Of a stretch of DNA of 64,000 bases, positions 50,417 through 59,278 are shown piece by piece. The first letter of the stretch is position 1. Each line of letters opens with the position of its first letter. A model generated the notes under the pieces. The model searched no databases, was not told where the DNA came from, and saw only the letters and a list, made by a program, of their open reading frames with translations. Position numbers and translations under genes: made by a program. This DNA comes from Streptomyces gardneri (GTDB lineage: Bacteria; Actinomycetota; Actinomycetes; Streptomycetales; Streptomycetaceae): the NCBI RefSeq assembly GCF_006539185.1, contig NZ_BJMN01000040.1:34604-98603 (forward strand), in the 5' to 3' direction.

Positions 50417-51664
50417 ATGACCGTAAGGCTCCAGCGAGCCCGCCCCGGCAGCCCCGAGCTCCAGGCGCTTGTCGACGAGCTCGCGGAGCGGCTCGGCCGG
50501 TCCGTCGCCGTCGACGACCCGTTGGTCCGCATGGTCTGCACGAGCCGCCACTTCGGCGACGAGGACCCGGTCCGCATCGGCACCCTGTTGCAGGGCCGCG
50601 CCGACAACGCGACGATCCGCTACGTCCTCGCCCAGGGCGTGACCCAGTGGCCCCGGGCCGGATTCATCGACGGCCGTGACGATCTCGGACTGCTGCCCCG
50701 TTACGTCGTACCCCTGCGCGTGCGCGGGCATCTCCTCGGACTGCTCCTGGTGGTCGTGCCCGAGAAGACGCTCGCAGAGCACGAGACGCGTGCCATCGCC
50801 CGGGCCGCGGACGCCATGGCCGCCCAGATGCACGGAGAACACATCGCCACCGACACCCGGAAGGCCGACGAGCGGGACCTCGTCCTCGAACTCGTCGGCA
50901 CCGACGTCGCCGCCCGTACCGCCGCACGGCGGCGAGGCAGGGAACTCGGACTGCTCGGAGCAGCCGAGCACGTGCTGGTCACCGTCGTCCAGCTGAGCTG
51001 CGCGACCGAGCTCGTGCGGCAGTCCGAGGCGGCCCTGTGGGGGGCGCTGGAGGGGTTCCGGCAGACGCGCTCGGCCCAGGGCCTCATCGCGATCGGCAAG
51101 GAGCGGGCGACAATGCTCCAGCTGCGCGATCGCCCACCCGGCCAGGACGAGGTCACCGCACAGTCCGCTCGCATCCTGGACGAACTCCGCACCTTCCTGG
51201 GGCCGGCGGCGGACCCCGTGATCGGCGTCGGCGGCCGGCACCCTAGCCTGGACGGCGCATGGACGTCGTACGAGCAGGCGCTCGTGGCGGCACGCGCGGC
51301 ACGCCGGCTGCCCACCTTGAAGAGCGCCGGTGACTGGGATCTGCTCGGAGAGCTCGCGGTGCTGCTCCAGCTCCCCGAGCACGCCCTGAACGCGTCTTTG
51401 GTTCCTAAGCCGCTCCTTACCCTGAGCGACACTCACGGCGGCGACCGCCTGCGGGACACCCTGCGCTGCTTCCTCGAACACGCGGGATCGATTCCCCGGA
51501 CCGCGGACACGCTGGGAATCCACCGCACTTCGCTCTACTACCGCCTGCGCCAGATTCAGGAGGTCACCGGACTGGACCTCGACGACGGCGCCCACCGGCT
51601 CACTCTGCACCTCGGCCTCAGGATCGAGGAACTCCTCGCCCCGGGCGGCGACGGGGCCGTCTGA
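50417..51664 (+). CDS. PucR-type (CdaR) transcriptional regulator
   Basis: Regulator of 415 aa. An N-terminal sensor part (LQALVDELAERLGRSVAVDD, GAF-like) is followed by a GGDEF-like central region and the C-terminal PucR helix-turn-helix (FLEHAGSIPRTADTLGIHRT then SLYYRLRQIQEVTGLDLDD). GAGAGGA precedes ATG 50417; upstream in-frame ATGs are unlikely. A hairpin follows the stop at 51672. It sits upstream of a hydrolase and an AraC regulator. Confidence 0.86.
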   Translation: MTVRLQRARPGSPELQALVDELAERLGRSVAVDDPLVRMVCTSRHFGDEDPVRIGTLLQGRADNATIRYVLAQGVTQWPRAGFIDGRDDLGLLPRYVVPLRVRGHLLGLLLVVVPEKTLAEHETRAIARAADAMAAQMHGEHIATDTRKADERDLVLELVGTDVAARTAARRRGRELGLLGAAEHVLVTVVQLSCATELVRQSEAALWGALEGFRQTRSAQGLIAIGKERATMLQLRDRPPGQDEVTAQSARILDELRTFLGPAADPVIGVGGRHPSLDGAWTSYEQALVAARAARRLPTLKSAGDWDLLGELAVLLQLPEHALNASLVPKPLLTLSDTHGGDRLRDTLRCFLEHAGSIPRTADTLGIHRTSLYYRLRQIQEVTGLDLDDGAHRLTLHLGLRIEELLAPGGDGAV

Positions 51665-51671
51665 CCACGGA

Positions 51672-51690
51672 CTCGCTTCGACAAAGCGAG
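51672..51690 (+). terminator. small hairpin after the PucR gene
   Basis: CTCGCTT-CGACA-AAGCGAG, a 7-bp stem with a 5-nt loop starting eight bases after the stop codon. GGAGG follows but belongs to no start nearby. Confidence 0.5.
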
Positions 51691-51802
51691 GAGGATTCAC
51701 GGCCCGATTCCTACAGCTCGCGGTGGTGCGGGCGGCGGGCTCCATTCGATGATGCTCGTGACGGGCGGGGACGATGTACCGCCTCTGACCAGGGGAGAGG
51801 TC

Positions 51803-52654
51803 ATGAAGGAACTGACTACGACGGACGGCGCACGGCTCGCGTACCAGGACACCGGCGGCGAGGGCGTCCCGCTGGTGATGCTGCACGGCTGGGGGCAGAC
51901 GCAGGCGATGTTCCGCCACCAGATCGAGGGGTTGGCGCCCGGCCGTCGCGTCGTCACCGTCGACCTCCGCGGTCATGGGAAGTCCGGCAAGCCTCGTCAC
52001 GGCTACCGCATCGCCCGGCTCTCCCGCGATGTGCTCGAACTCGTCGAACATCTCGGTCTCGACCGTTTCGACGCACTGGGCTGGTCCATGGGTGTCTCGG
52101 TGTGGTGGAGCTTCATCGACCAGTACGGGACCGGACGGATCCGGCGCTTCGTCGCCGTCGACCAGCCCGCGGCGGTCGCCGCCGTGCCCTGGATGACCGA
52201 GCGGGAACAGCGGGACTCCGGTGCCATCTTCGATGTGTCGGGGCTGTTGTACCTGGGCGCGGCCCTCGCGGGTCCGGAGGGCGACACGGTCCGCGCCGAC
52301 TTCGTGCGCGGCATGTTCTCCGGCGAGCCCGACCCCGAAGTGCTGGCCTTCGTCGGCGAGGAGATCCGGTCGACACCCGCCTACGCGGGCGTACCGCTGC
52401 TGTTCGACCACTGCGCGCAGGACTGGCGCGACGTGCTTCCCCGGATCGATGTGCCGACCCTGGTGATCGGCTGTGAGGGAAGCCATGTGCACCCCGATTC
52501 GCAGCGCTTCGTCGCCGAGCGGATTCCCGGCGCACGCCTGCACGTCTTCGCCTCCGACGTGGCGAGCTCGCACTTTCCCTTCCTGGAGAACCCGCCGGCC
52601 TTCAATGCCGTGGTGGAGAAGTTCCTGGCCGAGGAGCCGGCGAACGGGGCGTGA
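51803..52654 (+). CDS. alpha/beta hydrolase (Hod/dioxygenase-like clade)
   Basis: Hydrolase-fold protein of 283 aa. MLHGWGQTQAMFRHQ gives the oxyanion site, GWSMG contains Ser95, and the C-terminal histidine lies in SSHFPFLENP. GHGKSGKP and the tryptophans after the elbow (GVSVWWSFID) resemble the group that includes cofactor-less 2,4-dioxygenases and esterases. GGGAGAGG ideally precedes ATG 51803. Its stop overlaps a GTG of the AraC gene. Confidence 0.84.
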   Translation: MKELTTTDGARLAYQDTGGEGVPLVMLHGWGQTQAMFRHQIEGLAPGRRVVTVDLRGHGKSGKPRHGYRIARLSRDVLELVEHLGLDRFDALGWSMGVSVWWSFIDQYGTGRIRRFVAVDQPAAVAAVPWMTEREQRDSGAIFDVSGLLYLGAALAGPEGDTVRADFVRGMFSGEPDPEVLAFVGEEIRSTPAYAGVPLLFDHCAQDWRDVLPRIDVPTLVIGCEGSHVHPDSQRFVAERIPGARLHVFASDVASSHFPFLENPPAFNAVVEKFLAEEPANGA

Positions 52655-52695
52655 ATCCGCCCTCCGCCCGCACGCACCTACGGCTAGGACTCCCC

Positions 52696-53604
52696 ATGAC
52701 CCCCACACTGATGTCTCGTGCGCCCGAACGGGTGCCCCGGCAAGTGCCCGATCCGACCTCGCCCTCCTCCCGCTCGGGGTGGCTGGTCCGGATGCTTTCC
52801 GAGATGCCGGAGACGAACGACCGGACCCACGTCTACCTCGGCGTCCATGTCCGTGGGCCCGTCACCGTCGTCCACGAGCGCGCCAAGACCCTGTTGGAGC
52901 CGAACGACCTGGTCTTCTGCGACCCGGCCCGACGGCATCTGCTGCAGTTCGGAGAAGACTGCCAGATGATCTTCTTCCGGGTGCCCCGGTGCTATCTGGG
53001 CGTCACGGAGTCGGAACTGAACCAGGTGCTCGGCGTACCCGTACGCGGCGGGGAGGGGATCGGGGCGCTGGCGTCCGACTTCCTGACCGCGCTCGCCGCC
53101 AAGGCGGAGTTCCGGCGGTCCACGATCGGGGACCGGCGTGCCCGGACGGCCGTACACCTCCTCTCCGTCCTGGTCATGGAGCTCCTCGAAGCGGACACGA
53201 CGGACGAGGCCGACAACGCGTCCGGGACCGTCAACGAGATGCTGTCCCGTATCCACGGCTACATCGAGGAACATCTGATGGACCCGGACCTCTCACCGGA
53301 GTCGATCGCACGTGCCCACCACATCTCCGTCCGGTACCTGCAGAAGCTCTTCCAGAACGACGGCAGCACGGTGAGCCAATGGGTGCGGCAGCGCCGGCTC
53401 GAGTTCTGCCGGCTCGAACTGGGCCGCTCCAACCGGAGGATCACCATGGCCGCGGTGGCACACCGCTGGGGCTTCAGCAGCCCCTCGCACTTCAGCCGCA
53501 CGTTCCGCGGGGCCTACGGCATGAGCCCCAGCGAATGGCAGGCGCTGGCGACGTCGGCCTTCGCGCCGACGACTGCCGACACCCAGGACGAGCGAAGGCG
53601 CTGA
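52696..53604 (+). CDS. AraC-family transcriptional regulator
   Basis: Regulator of 302 aa. An N-terminal AraC-binding-like beta domain (THVYLGVHVRGPVTVVHERA, LEPNDLVFCDPARRHLL) is followed by two helix-turn-helix motifs (ARAHHISVRYLQKLF and VAHRWGFSSPSHFSRTFRG) and the closing YGMSPSEW. ATG 52696 is preferred for the usual N-terminus; an overlapping GTG at 52651 in frame would add 15 residues and couple it to the hydrolase. Likely regulator of the two neighbouring hydrolases. Confidence 0.84.
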   Translation: MTPTLMSRAPERVPRQVPDPTSPSSRSGWLVRMLSEMPETNDRTHVYLGVHVRGPVTVVHERAKTLLEPNDLVFCDPARRHLLQFGEDCQMIFFRVPRCYLGVTESELNQVLGVPVRGGEGIGALASDFLTALAAKAEFRRSTIGDRRARTAVHLLSVLVMELLEADTTDEADNASGTVNEMLSRIHGYIEEHLMDPDLSPESIARAHHISVRYLQKLFQNDGSTVSQWVRQRRLEFCRLELGRSNRRITMAAVAHRWGFSSPSHFSRTFRGAYGMSPSEWQALATSAFAPTTADTQDERRR

Positions 53605-53771
53605 GCCGCGTGTGCGCCGTCATGACAGCGCGGAGGCGCACACGTACAAGAGGTGCCACTTCCACGGCTCTACCGTGAGCAAGAGTCGCACGGACCTCTT
53701 GCCGGGTCCGGGCCGCCCTAGACCGTCGTGACGACGCCCCCACGTGGCCCGACACCGAGAAGAGAACTCGC

Positions 53772-54485
53772 ATGACCAACCCCACCGTCGTCCTCGTGCA
53801 CGGTGCCTTCGCCGACGCGACAGGCTGGATAGGCGTCATCTCGGAACTGCGGAGCAGCGGTATCCCGGTGATCGCTCCGCCGAACCCGCTGCGGGGGCTG
53901 ACGTCGGACGCCGCCTACCTCACCTCCGTCCTCGCGCAGGTCGACGGCCCAGCCGTAATCGTCGGCCATGCCTATGGCGGTGCGCTGATCACCGTGGCCG
54001 GCACCGCGGAGAACGTCGTCGCGCTGGTCTACGTCGCCGCCTACGTGCCCAACGAGGGCGAGAGCCTAGGCCGGCTCCAGGCGAGCTTTCCCGAAACCCC
54101 CCTGACGGGCAACCTGAAGGAGTGGACGTACCCGCTCCTCGACGGTGACTCGGCGGTCGAGGTCACCATCGAGGAGACGGCCTTTCCCTCCGTCTTCGCG
54201 GCGGACCTGCCCGAGGACGTCGCCGGCGTCCTGGCGACGGCCCAACGCCCGCTCGCCACGGCCGCCTTCACCGAGACCGCGTCCGCGGCGGCGTGGCGGA
54301 CCAAACCGTCCTGGGCCCTGGTGGCCGGGGCGGACCGCACGATCAGCCCCGAGGTCCAGCGCTTCGGCGCCGCACGGGCCGGAGCCGTCGTTGTCGAACT
54401 TCCGGACGCCTCCCACGCCGTCGTCCTCTCCGAGCCCACACAGGTCGCCGACCTGATCAGGGACGCGGTACGGGCGGCGAGCTGA
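53772..54485 (+). CDS. alpha/beta hydrolase homologue lacking catalytic serine (family A, copy 3)
   Basis: Protein of 237 aa, close to the hydrolases at 32915 and 37804. VVLVHGAFADATGW and the C-terminal histidine (DASHAVVLSE) are normal, but the nucleophile elbow is GHAYGGALI: residue 67 is Ala (codon GCC at 53970-53972) instead of Ser, a single-base difference from TCC. The rest shows no decay. It is either a catalytically dead binding protein or a recent loss. GAAGAGAAC precedes ATG 53772. Confidence 0.83.
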   Translation: MTNPTVVLVHGAFADATGWIGVISELRSSGIPVIAPPNPLRGLTSDAAYLTSVLAQVDGPAVIVGHAYGGALITVAGTAENVVALVYVAAYVPNEGESLGRLQASFPETPLTGNLKEWTYPLLDGDSAVEVTIEETAFPSVFAADLPEDVAGVLATAQRPLATAAFTETASAAAWRTKPSWALVAGADRTISPEVQRFGAARAGAVVVELPDASHAVVLSEPTQVADLIRDAVRAAS

Positions 54486-54817
54486 CCGGCCGACCTCCGC
54501 GACGACAGGAGCGGGACCGGCCGACTCCACCGCCGTCCAGGACCAGCCATGGCCGGCTACGACGCCTGCTGTCGGCACGAAGCTGCGGTGGGATCTCGCT
54601 GCGGATGAGGCTGGGCAGGAGGCTCTGCTGGGTCTGGCCCCTGGCAGATTGAGCATGATGGCCTGATCGCCTTCTTCTCGGAAGTCTTCGAAGATCAGTG
54701 GAAGCGCGCCGAACCGTGGTTGGGGGGTGCCGACAGCACTCCGCCGGTAGGGACTACCACCCCGATGACTGACTTCGGGCCCGCACAGCGGGACTAGCGG
54801 GCGGCCCGTCGTTCGGG
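54486..54817. other. no supported gene
   Basis: Open frames on both strands lack protein-like character. It is the left edge of the pseudogene-rich stretch. Confidence 0.4.
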
Positions 54818-55036
54818 TCACGACGTGACGGGGGAGGGAGTGTGTGCCTCGTCGGGGTCCGGTTCCGGCCCTTCGCCGCTGAGCTGCTCACGCAGGTAGT
54901 TCCAGAACACCGCGATGAGCGCGGCCAACGGGACGGCGAGCAGACTGCCCACGATGCTGGCCAGTCTGCCGCCGAGCGTCGACCTCGCCGAGCGGTTCCC
55001 GGCGAACAGGTCGGTGCGGTCGTCGACAGATACCAC
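54818..55036 (-). pseudogene. AI-2E-type permease C-terminal remnant
   Basis: The minus frame reads GGRLASIVGSLLAVPLAALI and AVFWNYLREQL, the last membrane helix and tail of AI-2E family transporters (GGxLAGIVGAVLAVPVxA). Nothing upstream continues the protein. Confidence 0.6.
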
Positions 55037-55092
55037 CTGTGGTGGGACCCGTACCTGGCCACTCAGATCGCACGGGCCGGCACGGTGGGCGG

Positions 55093-55228
55093 ATCGCCTC
55101 CTGCCAGGTCTGCGACTGGACCCTGCCCCTACCCGCCGACGCCCTGCCCGGCCGCGGCCACGTCGGCGACGGATGCATCGACTTCCGCACCCTGACCGAC
55201 CAGGTCACCGTCGCCGGCTACACCGCCG
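55093..55228 (+). pseudogene. sugar phosphate isomerase/epimerase C-terminal remnant
   Basis: The plus strand reads VCDWTLPLPADALPGRGHVG then DGCIDFRTLTDQVTVAGYT, matching the end of xylose-isomerase-like TIM barrels (WxDPLPADxLxGRGHMGDGVIDFPAL). It starts and ends abruptly at joins with neighbouring remnants. Confidence 0.6.
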
Positions 55229-55951
55229 CGCTGGAGGGCGGCCACAGTGGCGGCCAGCCCCTCCGTTACGGGTCCGTCCAGGGCACGCCGGCCGACGAAG
55301 ATGTCCACGAGTTCCCGGTCGTGCGCGGCCATGCGGCCGCGGAAGACTCCGTCGAGCTGCGGTTCCAGCAGGGCGCGTCCGGTGTCGGTGGGGGTCCGGC
55401 CGCCCACGCGTACGACCTTGTCCCGAAGGGCGTGCGGCAGGCGGCGGACAAGTACGTTGCACGCCCACTCGTCACCGCCGACGACGACGGCGTCGGCGTC
55501 GGCGTCGGCGTGCCGCGCCCGTTCGTCCAGCCGCTGGCCGAGCCGGGGGGCGGTGCGGTGCCAGGTCGCCACCGCGACCCTGCGATGCAGCCATGTAAGG
55601 GATCTCCGGAACGTGCTGGGTGATGAGGGGCATCGCGTCCGGCAGGGTGCTGTAGCGCGCGGAGTCGTGCTCGGGCGGCCAGGGAAGCTCCCCGTTCAGG
55701 ACGAGCATGCCGTGGGCGGCGAAGAGGGTCTGCCCGTGCACCCCGGGCACCTCGGTGTCGGTGCCGACCACCTCCTCCAGAACGTTCAGCAGCCTCCGGT
55801 CCGCGCCCTGACGGGACAGGCTCTCGCGCAGCCGCTGCCACCGCAGCGCGATCGCCCGCTCGGGATGCTCGATATTCCGGGACGTATCCAGGTACACGGA
55901 GACGTACGGGCCCGGCTCTGCGTAGACGGGCTCAAGGAACGACAACCTCAT
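55229..55951 (-). pseudogene. baeRF (Vms1/release-factor-like) protein, frameshifted and truncated
   Basis: From ATG 55951 (GAGGAG upstream) the frame reads MRLSFLEPVYAEPGPYVSV, YLDTSRNIEHPERAIALR and RQGADRRLLNVLEEVVGTDT, the start of bacterial baeRF/Vms1-like proteins. After about 55590 the sense continues one frame over with RVAVATWHRTAPRLGQRL and then HADADADAVVVGGDEWACN, LDGVFRGRMAAHDRELVDIF and AATVAALQRGGV. Homology stops at 55229 where an isomerase remnant joins tail to tail. A GGCGTC microsatellite (55489-55509) encodes the Asp-Ala run. Confidence 0.6.
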
Positions 55952-56360
55952 CGCCACTCCTCGTCGATCGTGCCGATGGTCTCCCCACCTTCGATGATGC
56001 ATGTCCCAGCGGGCGACGGAGCCCGACGAGCACAGAACGGTGGTGGCACAGCAGCCGCTGATCTGGTCCCGGCATGGTCCCGATCTTGGTCACGGCGCCG
56101 GCTCGCCATCCGGCTACCACGGCCGCCGCAAGGCGCGCCGCCCCGCGGACAGGGGGGCGGTCGAGGGATGACTCACGGGTGGCAGTGGCGCTCGATCAGG
56201 TCAGGCAGGCGTCCGGGGTGCCGACCACGTCACCCCATCAGGGACTCGGTTCGCGTGAGTTCTCCCGTGATGTCCAGAGAGGTCAAGGCCCCTCTATCGG
56301 TACGCCGCGCCCCTGGTAACGCTTGGGAGACCTCATGTCCGTTCGAATGGCCGCGGCGGG
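55952..56360. other. no supported gene
   Basis: No family-like frame on either strand. It contains the upstream region of the baeRF-like gene on the minus strand. Confidence 0.4.
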
Positions 56361-56795
56361 TCACGGTGACCCGTCGCGGCCATCAAGTCCCGCGTCGTGA
56401 TCACGAGGTTTCGCCATGAGTTCAGTCAGTTGCCCACGAGTGTCGCGAAAGTCCCTGCTCGCTGCCGGTACCGCCGTCGGGCTGCCCGGTCCGGTGGCGG
56501 TGCCGGCTGCTGCGCTCGCCGAGGCGCCGGGTTCCAGGCCGATCCTGTTGGAGCCGCGCCGTTCGTGGCGTGGGCGGGTGGGGTGTGGCTTGTCGAAGGC
56601 GACGTAGAGCTGGACCACCTCGCGGGGGAAGCGGCTTCCGGTGTTGGTGATGGTGGCCTCGACGGTCCACCGTCTGTCGCCGGTCGCGGTGGTCTCCAGG
56701 TCGTCGTAGGCGAGGGTGGTGTAGGTCAGGCCGTGGCCAAAGGGGGACGCGATCGGAACGGCGAGGGTGTCGTAGTGGCGGTAGCCGACATAGAG
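56361..56795 (-). pseudogene. GH3 beta-glucosidase C-terminal remnant
   Basis: The minus frame reads LYVGYRHYDTLAVPIASPFG, HGLTYTTLAYDDLE, TVEATITNTGSRFPREVVQL and YVAFDKPHPT, the typical end of family 3 glycosidases (catalytic-domain end plus FnIII-like domain). Sequence before 56795 in another frame may carry more. Homology stops near 56575. Confidence 0.65.
56416..56607 (+). pseudogene. possible exported-protein N-terminus (Tat-like signal)
   Basis: ATG 56416 begins a 63-codon frame with VSRKSLLAAGTAVGLPGPVA and an A-L-A cleavage-like site, reminiscent of a Tat signal, then loses sense where it overlaps the antisense GH3 remnant. Probably a broken secreted gene; chance is possible. Confidence 0.25.
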
Positions 56796-56960
56796 GCCTC
56801 GGGGGATCGTCGAGAGACACCTCTTCCTCGAACACTACTGGCGCCGCACGGGTGGGCATGCCGGCGGTGCGTGGATCGTCGAGGACGCACCACACGACCT
56901 TCCGGAGGATCACGACTGGTTCAGGAGCGGTTCCTCCAGGCCGCGGCGAAGGCGAGCGGC

Positions 56961-57455
56961 TGGTCATGGGTTCGGAAGACCGCCCTGATCGTGCCCGTCA
57001 TTGTGTTGCTGGGCGTCTACGTCACGTACGCCCTCAATCAGAGTGCGGCCCGTCGGGAGCGGCGAGCGAAGACCCTTTCCGAAGCGCTGACCGCAGTGGA
57101 GGAGTACCTGGAGATGCCGTACAGATCGCGCCGCCGCACGCGGGCGTGCAGGCAGGGCTTCACCCACGCCGAAAGCGGCGCGATCGACCGGCTGTCGGAG
57201 CTGAACACGAGCTGCCACCGTGCACTTGCCGAGGCGACCGGATACCGCATCCTCGCCGACCTGACCGAACAGCTGCTCCTGACCATCCGCCGCTACCGCG
57301 CCGTGGCGCCGATCGACGAGATGAACTGGCGCTCGGTGATCGAGCACGACGGCATCATCGGCGCCCTGCGTCGTGGCGACGCCACAGCCGCGGCTGACGC
57401 CGCCCGGGCACACACGGTGGCACAGGCGCGACACGAGGTGGGTGGCGACGCCTAG
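56961..57455 (+). pseudogene. chimeric ORF: membrane anchor joined to a GntR FCD C-terminus
   Basis: The open frame first encodes one membrane segment (ALIVPVIVLLGVYVTYALNQ) and a basic coiled stretch (ARRERRAKTLSEALTAVEEY). From about 57195 it reads LSELNTSCHRALAEATGYRI, LADLTEQLLLTIRRYRAV, IEHDGIIGALRRGDATAAAD and AARAHTVAQARHEVGG, the ligand domain end of GntR/FadR regulators. No start codon is suitable and the GntR DNA-binding domain is missing. Its TAG stop (57453-57455) is part of a CTAG next to an IS5 end. Confidence 0.5.
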
Positions 57456-57550
57456 GACTTGTCCCTGCGATCACCTTCGGATCCAGATGACGAGGGCTGC
57501 TGCGATTGCGGTACCGAGGTAGTCGTAGCGGCGCTTGCTAGTTCGCCGAA
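57452..57550 (-). mobile_element. solo right end of an IS5-type element
   Basis: After CTAG (57452-57455) comes GGACTTGTCCCTGCGATCA, like an IS5-type terminal inverted repeat, then on the minus strand the transposase C-terminus KRRYDYLGTAIAAALVIWIR with stop at 57471-57473. The element is otherwise absent. Confidence 0.6.
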
Positions 57551-57733
57551 GGCGAGTTCGGTGTTGGGGCGGCAGGCGTCGTCGAGCCGCTTGTAGGCGG
57601 CCTCGTCGCCGCCGTAGCACGGGATCTCGGCCCTCACCCGCCGCGCCATACCGTCCCAGAGCTCCCTTGCCCGGCCCAGGAGTACGGCCACGACGGGCTC
57701 CATCTCCGTGGGCGGGCTCGGTGTTCGGCTCAT
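57546..57733 (-). pseudogene. PucR-type regulator N-terminal remnant
   Basis: From ATG 57733 the minus frame reads EPVVAVLLGRARELWDGMAR then RVRAEIPCYGGDEAAYKRL and NTELAFGELAS, the all-helical N-terminal domain of PucR regulators. It is cut at the IS5 end near 57546. Confidence 0.5.
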
Positions 57734-57877
57734 GGGCCGCGGACTGCACAGCCGGACGCCGGCCCAACCCGCCTCCGCCCGACGGGGATTCCCCGGTTCC
57801 GGGGTGGGGCTGGCCGCACCCCCGGCCGGGGGACCGTCGGATGTCCCGGTGATCAACGGATCCGTAGCGTCGTCGTC

Positions 57878-59140
57878 ATGACCCACACCACGACCCGCAC
57901 CCGCTTCCGACAGGCCATGCGGCGCAGGCGAGTACGCCGGTCCCTGGCCGCCGCGACCGCCGTCGTACTCGCCGCCCTTGCCGCCACCCCGGCAGTCGCC
58001 GCGTCCGAACCCCGCCCGGCCCAGCAGAGCATGGGGCGCGGGGCCCTTCTCGGTGTCACTCCCGTCGCCGACCTGAGCCGGGCCGAGGTCGCCGCGTTCC
58101 TCAAGGGTGCCGACATCGACCCGGCGACCGTGCGCCACGGTGTGCGCGGCTACCGCCTCACGTACCGGACCCTGACCCCTCGGGGCGAACCGACCGCTGC
58201 CACCGGCCTGTTGGTGCTCCCCAAGGGTGGCGAGCGCCGGCTCGACCTGGTGGCCGACACGCACGGCACGATGGTCCACCGCGACTACGCGCCGTCCGTC
58301 GCCGAGGACTTCGGGCTGTACGCGCCCTATCTGCACGCCGCCGCGGGCCGCGCCGTCGCCGCACCCGACTACCTCGGGCTCGGCAAGGGCCCCTGCCTCC
58401 ACCCGTACATGGACACCGCCTCCTCCGTCTCCGCCTCGCTCGACATGCTGCGGGCCTCCCGAACCGCCGCACGTGCGCTGGGCAGGCCGCTCACTGGAGA
58501 CGTGTACGGCACCGGGTTCTCACAAGGCGGCCAGGTCGCCATGGCGCTGGGCCGCGAACTGGCGCGGGGCGCGGACCGGCACTTCCGGCTGCGGGCGCTC
58601 GCGCCGGTCGCCGGACCGTACGACCTGCAGGGCGCCGAGATCCCCGCCCTGCTCGACGGCCGCGTCAACGACATCAGCGGTGTCTTCTACATGTCGTACT
58701 TCCTCACCGCGCAGAACCGGCTGCACCCCGTCTACGACAACCCGGCCGAGGCCTTCCGGCAGCCGTACGCGGGGTACGTGGAGGAACTCTTCGACACCCG
58801 GCACACCGAGGAGAACATCGTCACGAAGCTGCCCGGCTCGGTGAAGGAGCTGCTGACCGACGGCTTCTACGAGCGGCTGCGGCGCCCGGACGGAGGCCTG
58901 CTGGCCGCGCTCAAGGCACAGGACGGGACCTGCGACTGGAAGCCCGACGTGCCCGTTCGGCTGCACAGCGCGGCCGGCGACACGGATGTGCCGATCGCCA
59001 ACTCCATCAGCTGCGCCGCTGATCTGGCCCGCAACGGTGTGACGGCCCCCGTGGTCGACCACGGAAAGGCCGACCACAACGGGTCTTTCAAGCTGGCGGG
59101 ACCCCAGATCGTGCGCTGGTTCGACACGCTCGCGCGCTAG
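57878..59140 (+). CDS. secreted lipase/esterase (alpha/beta hydrolase)
   Basis: Exported enzyme of 420 aa. A long arginine-rich signal sequence (RRRRVRRSLAAATAVVLAAL) ends near residue 42. The catalytic serine is Ser215 (GTGFSQGGQVAMA), with VADTHGTM at the oxyanion side, an acid in HSAAGDTDVPI and His in GKADHNGS. It resembles secretory lipases and streptomycete secreted hydrolases. The stop TAG (59138-59140) lies in a CTAG that borders an IS5 end, so the native C-terminus may be slightly altered. No ribosome binding site is seen before ATG 57878; TAGCGT close upstream suggests a leaderless transcript. Confidence 0.82.
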   Translation: MTHTTTRTRFRQAMRRRRVRRSLAAATAVVLAALAATPAVAASEPRPAQQSMGRGALLGVTPVADLSRAEVAAFLKGADIDPATVRHGVRGYRLTYRTLTPRGEPTAATGLLVLPKGGERRLDLVADTHGTMVHRDYAPSVAEDFGLYAPYLHAAAGRAVAAPDYLGLGKGPCLHPYMDTASSVSASLDMLRASRTAARALGRPLTGDVYGTGFSQGGQVAMALGRELARGADRHFRLRALAPVAGPYDLQGAEIPALLDGRVNDISGVFYMSYFLTAQNRLHPVYDNPAEAFRQPYAGYVEELFDTRHTEENIVTKLPGSVKELLTDGFYERLRRPDGGLLAALKAQDGTCDWKPDVPVRLHSAAGDTDVPIANSISCAADLARNGVTAPVVDHGKADHNGSFKLAGPQIVRWFDTLAR

Positions 59141-59240
59141 GGACTTTCAGGCCGATCATGTTCGGAGCCAGCTGGTGAGCGCTGCTGCGCTTGCGGTGCC
59201 GAGGTAGACGCAGCAGCGCTTGTCATACCGGGTGGCCACC
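59137..59240 (-). mobile_element. second solo right end of an IS5-type element
   Basis: After CTAG (59137-59140) follows GGGACTTTCAGGCCGATCA, then on the minus strand TRYDKRCCVYLGTASAAALT SWLRT with stop at 59156-59158: an IS5-type transposase C-terminus closely related to the copy at 57452. Both copies point the same way and flank the lipase gene. Confidence 0.6.
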
Positions 59241-59278
59241 GCTGAGGTGCCGGACGCCAAGGACGGGCAGGAGTTGAG

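Noticed and set aside
55472..56002. poly-arginine tail of the baeRF-like frame
   Set aside because: It is produced by reading the GGCGTC-type microsatellite in the wrong frame after the frameshift.
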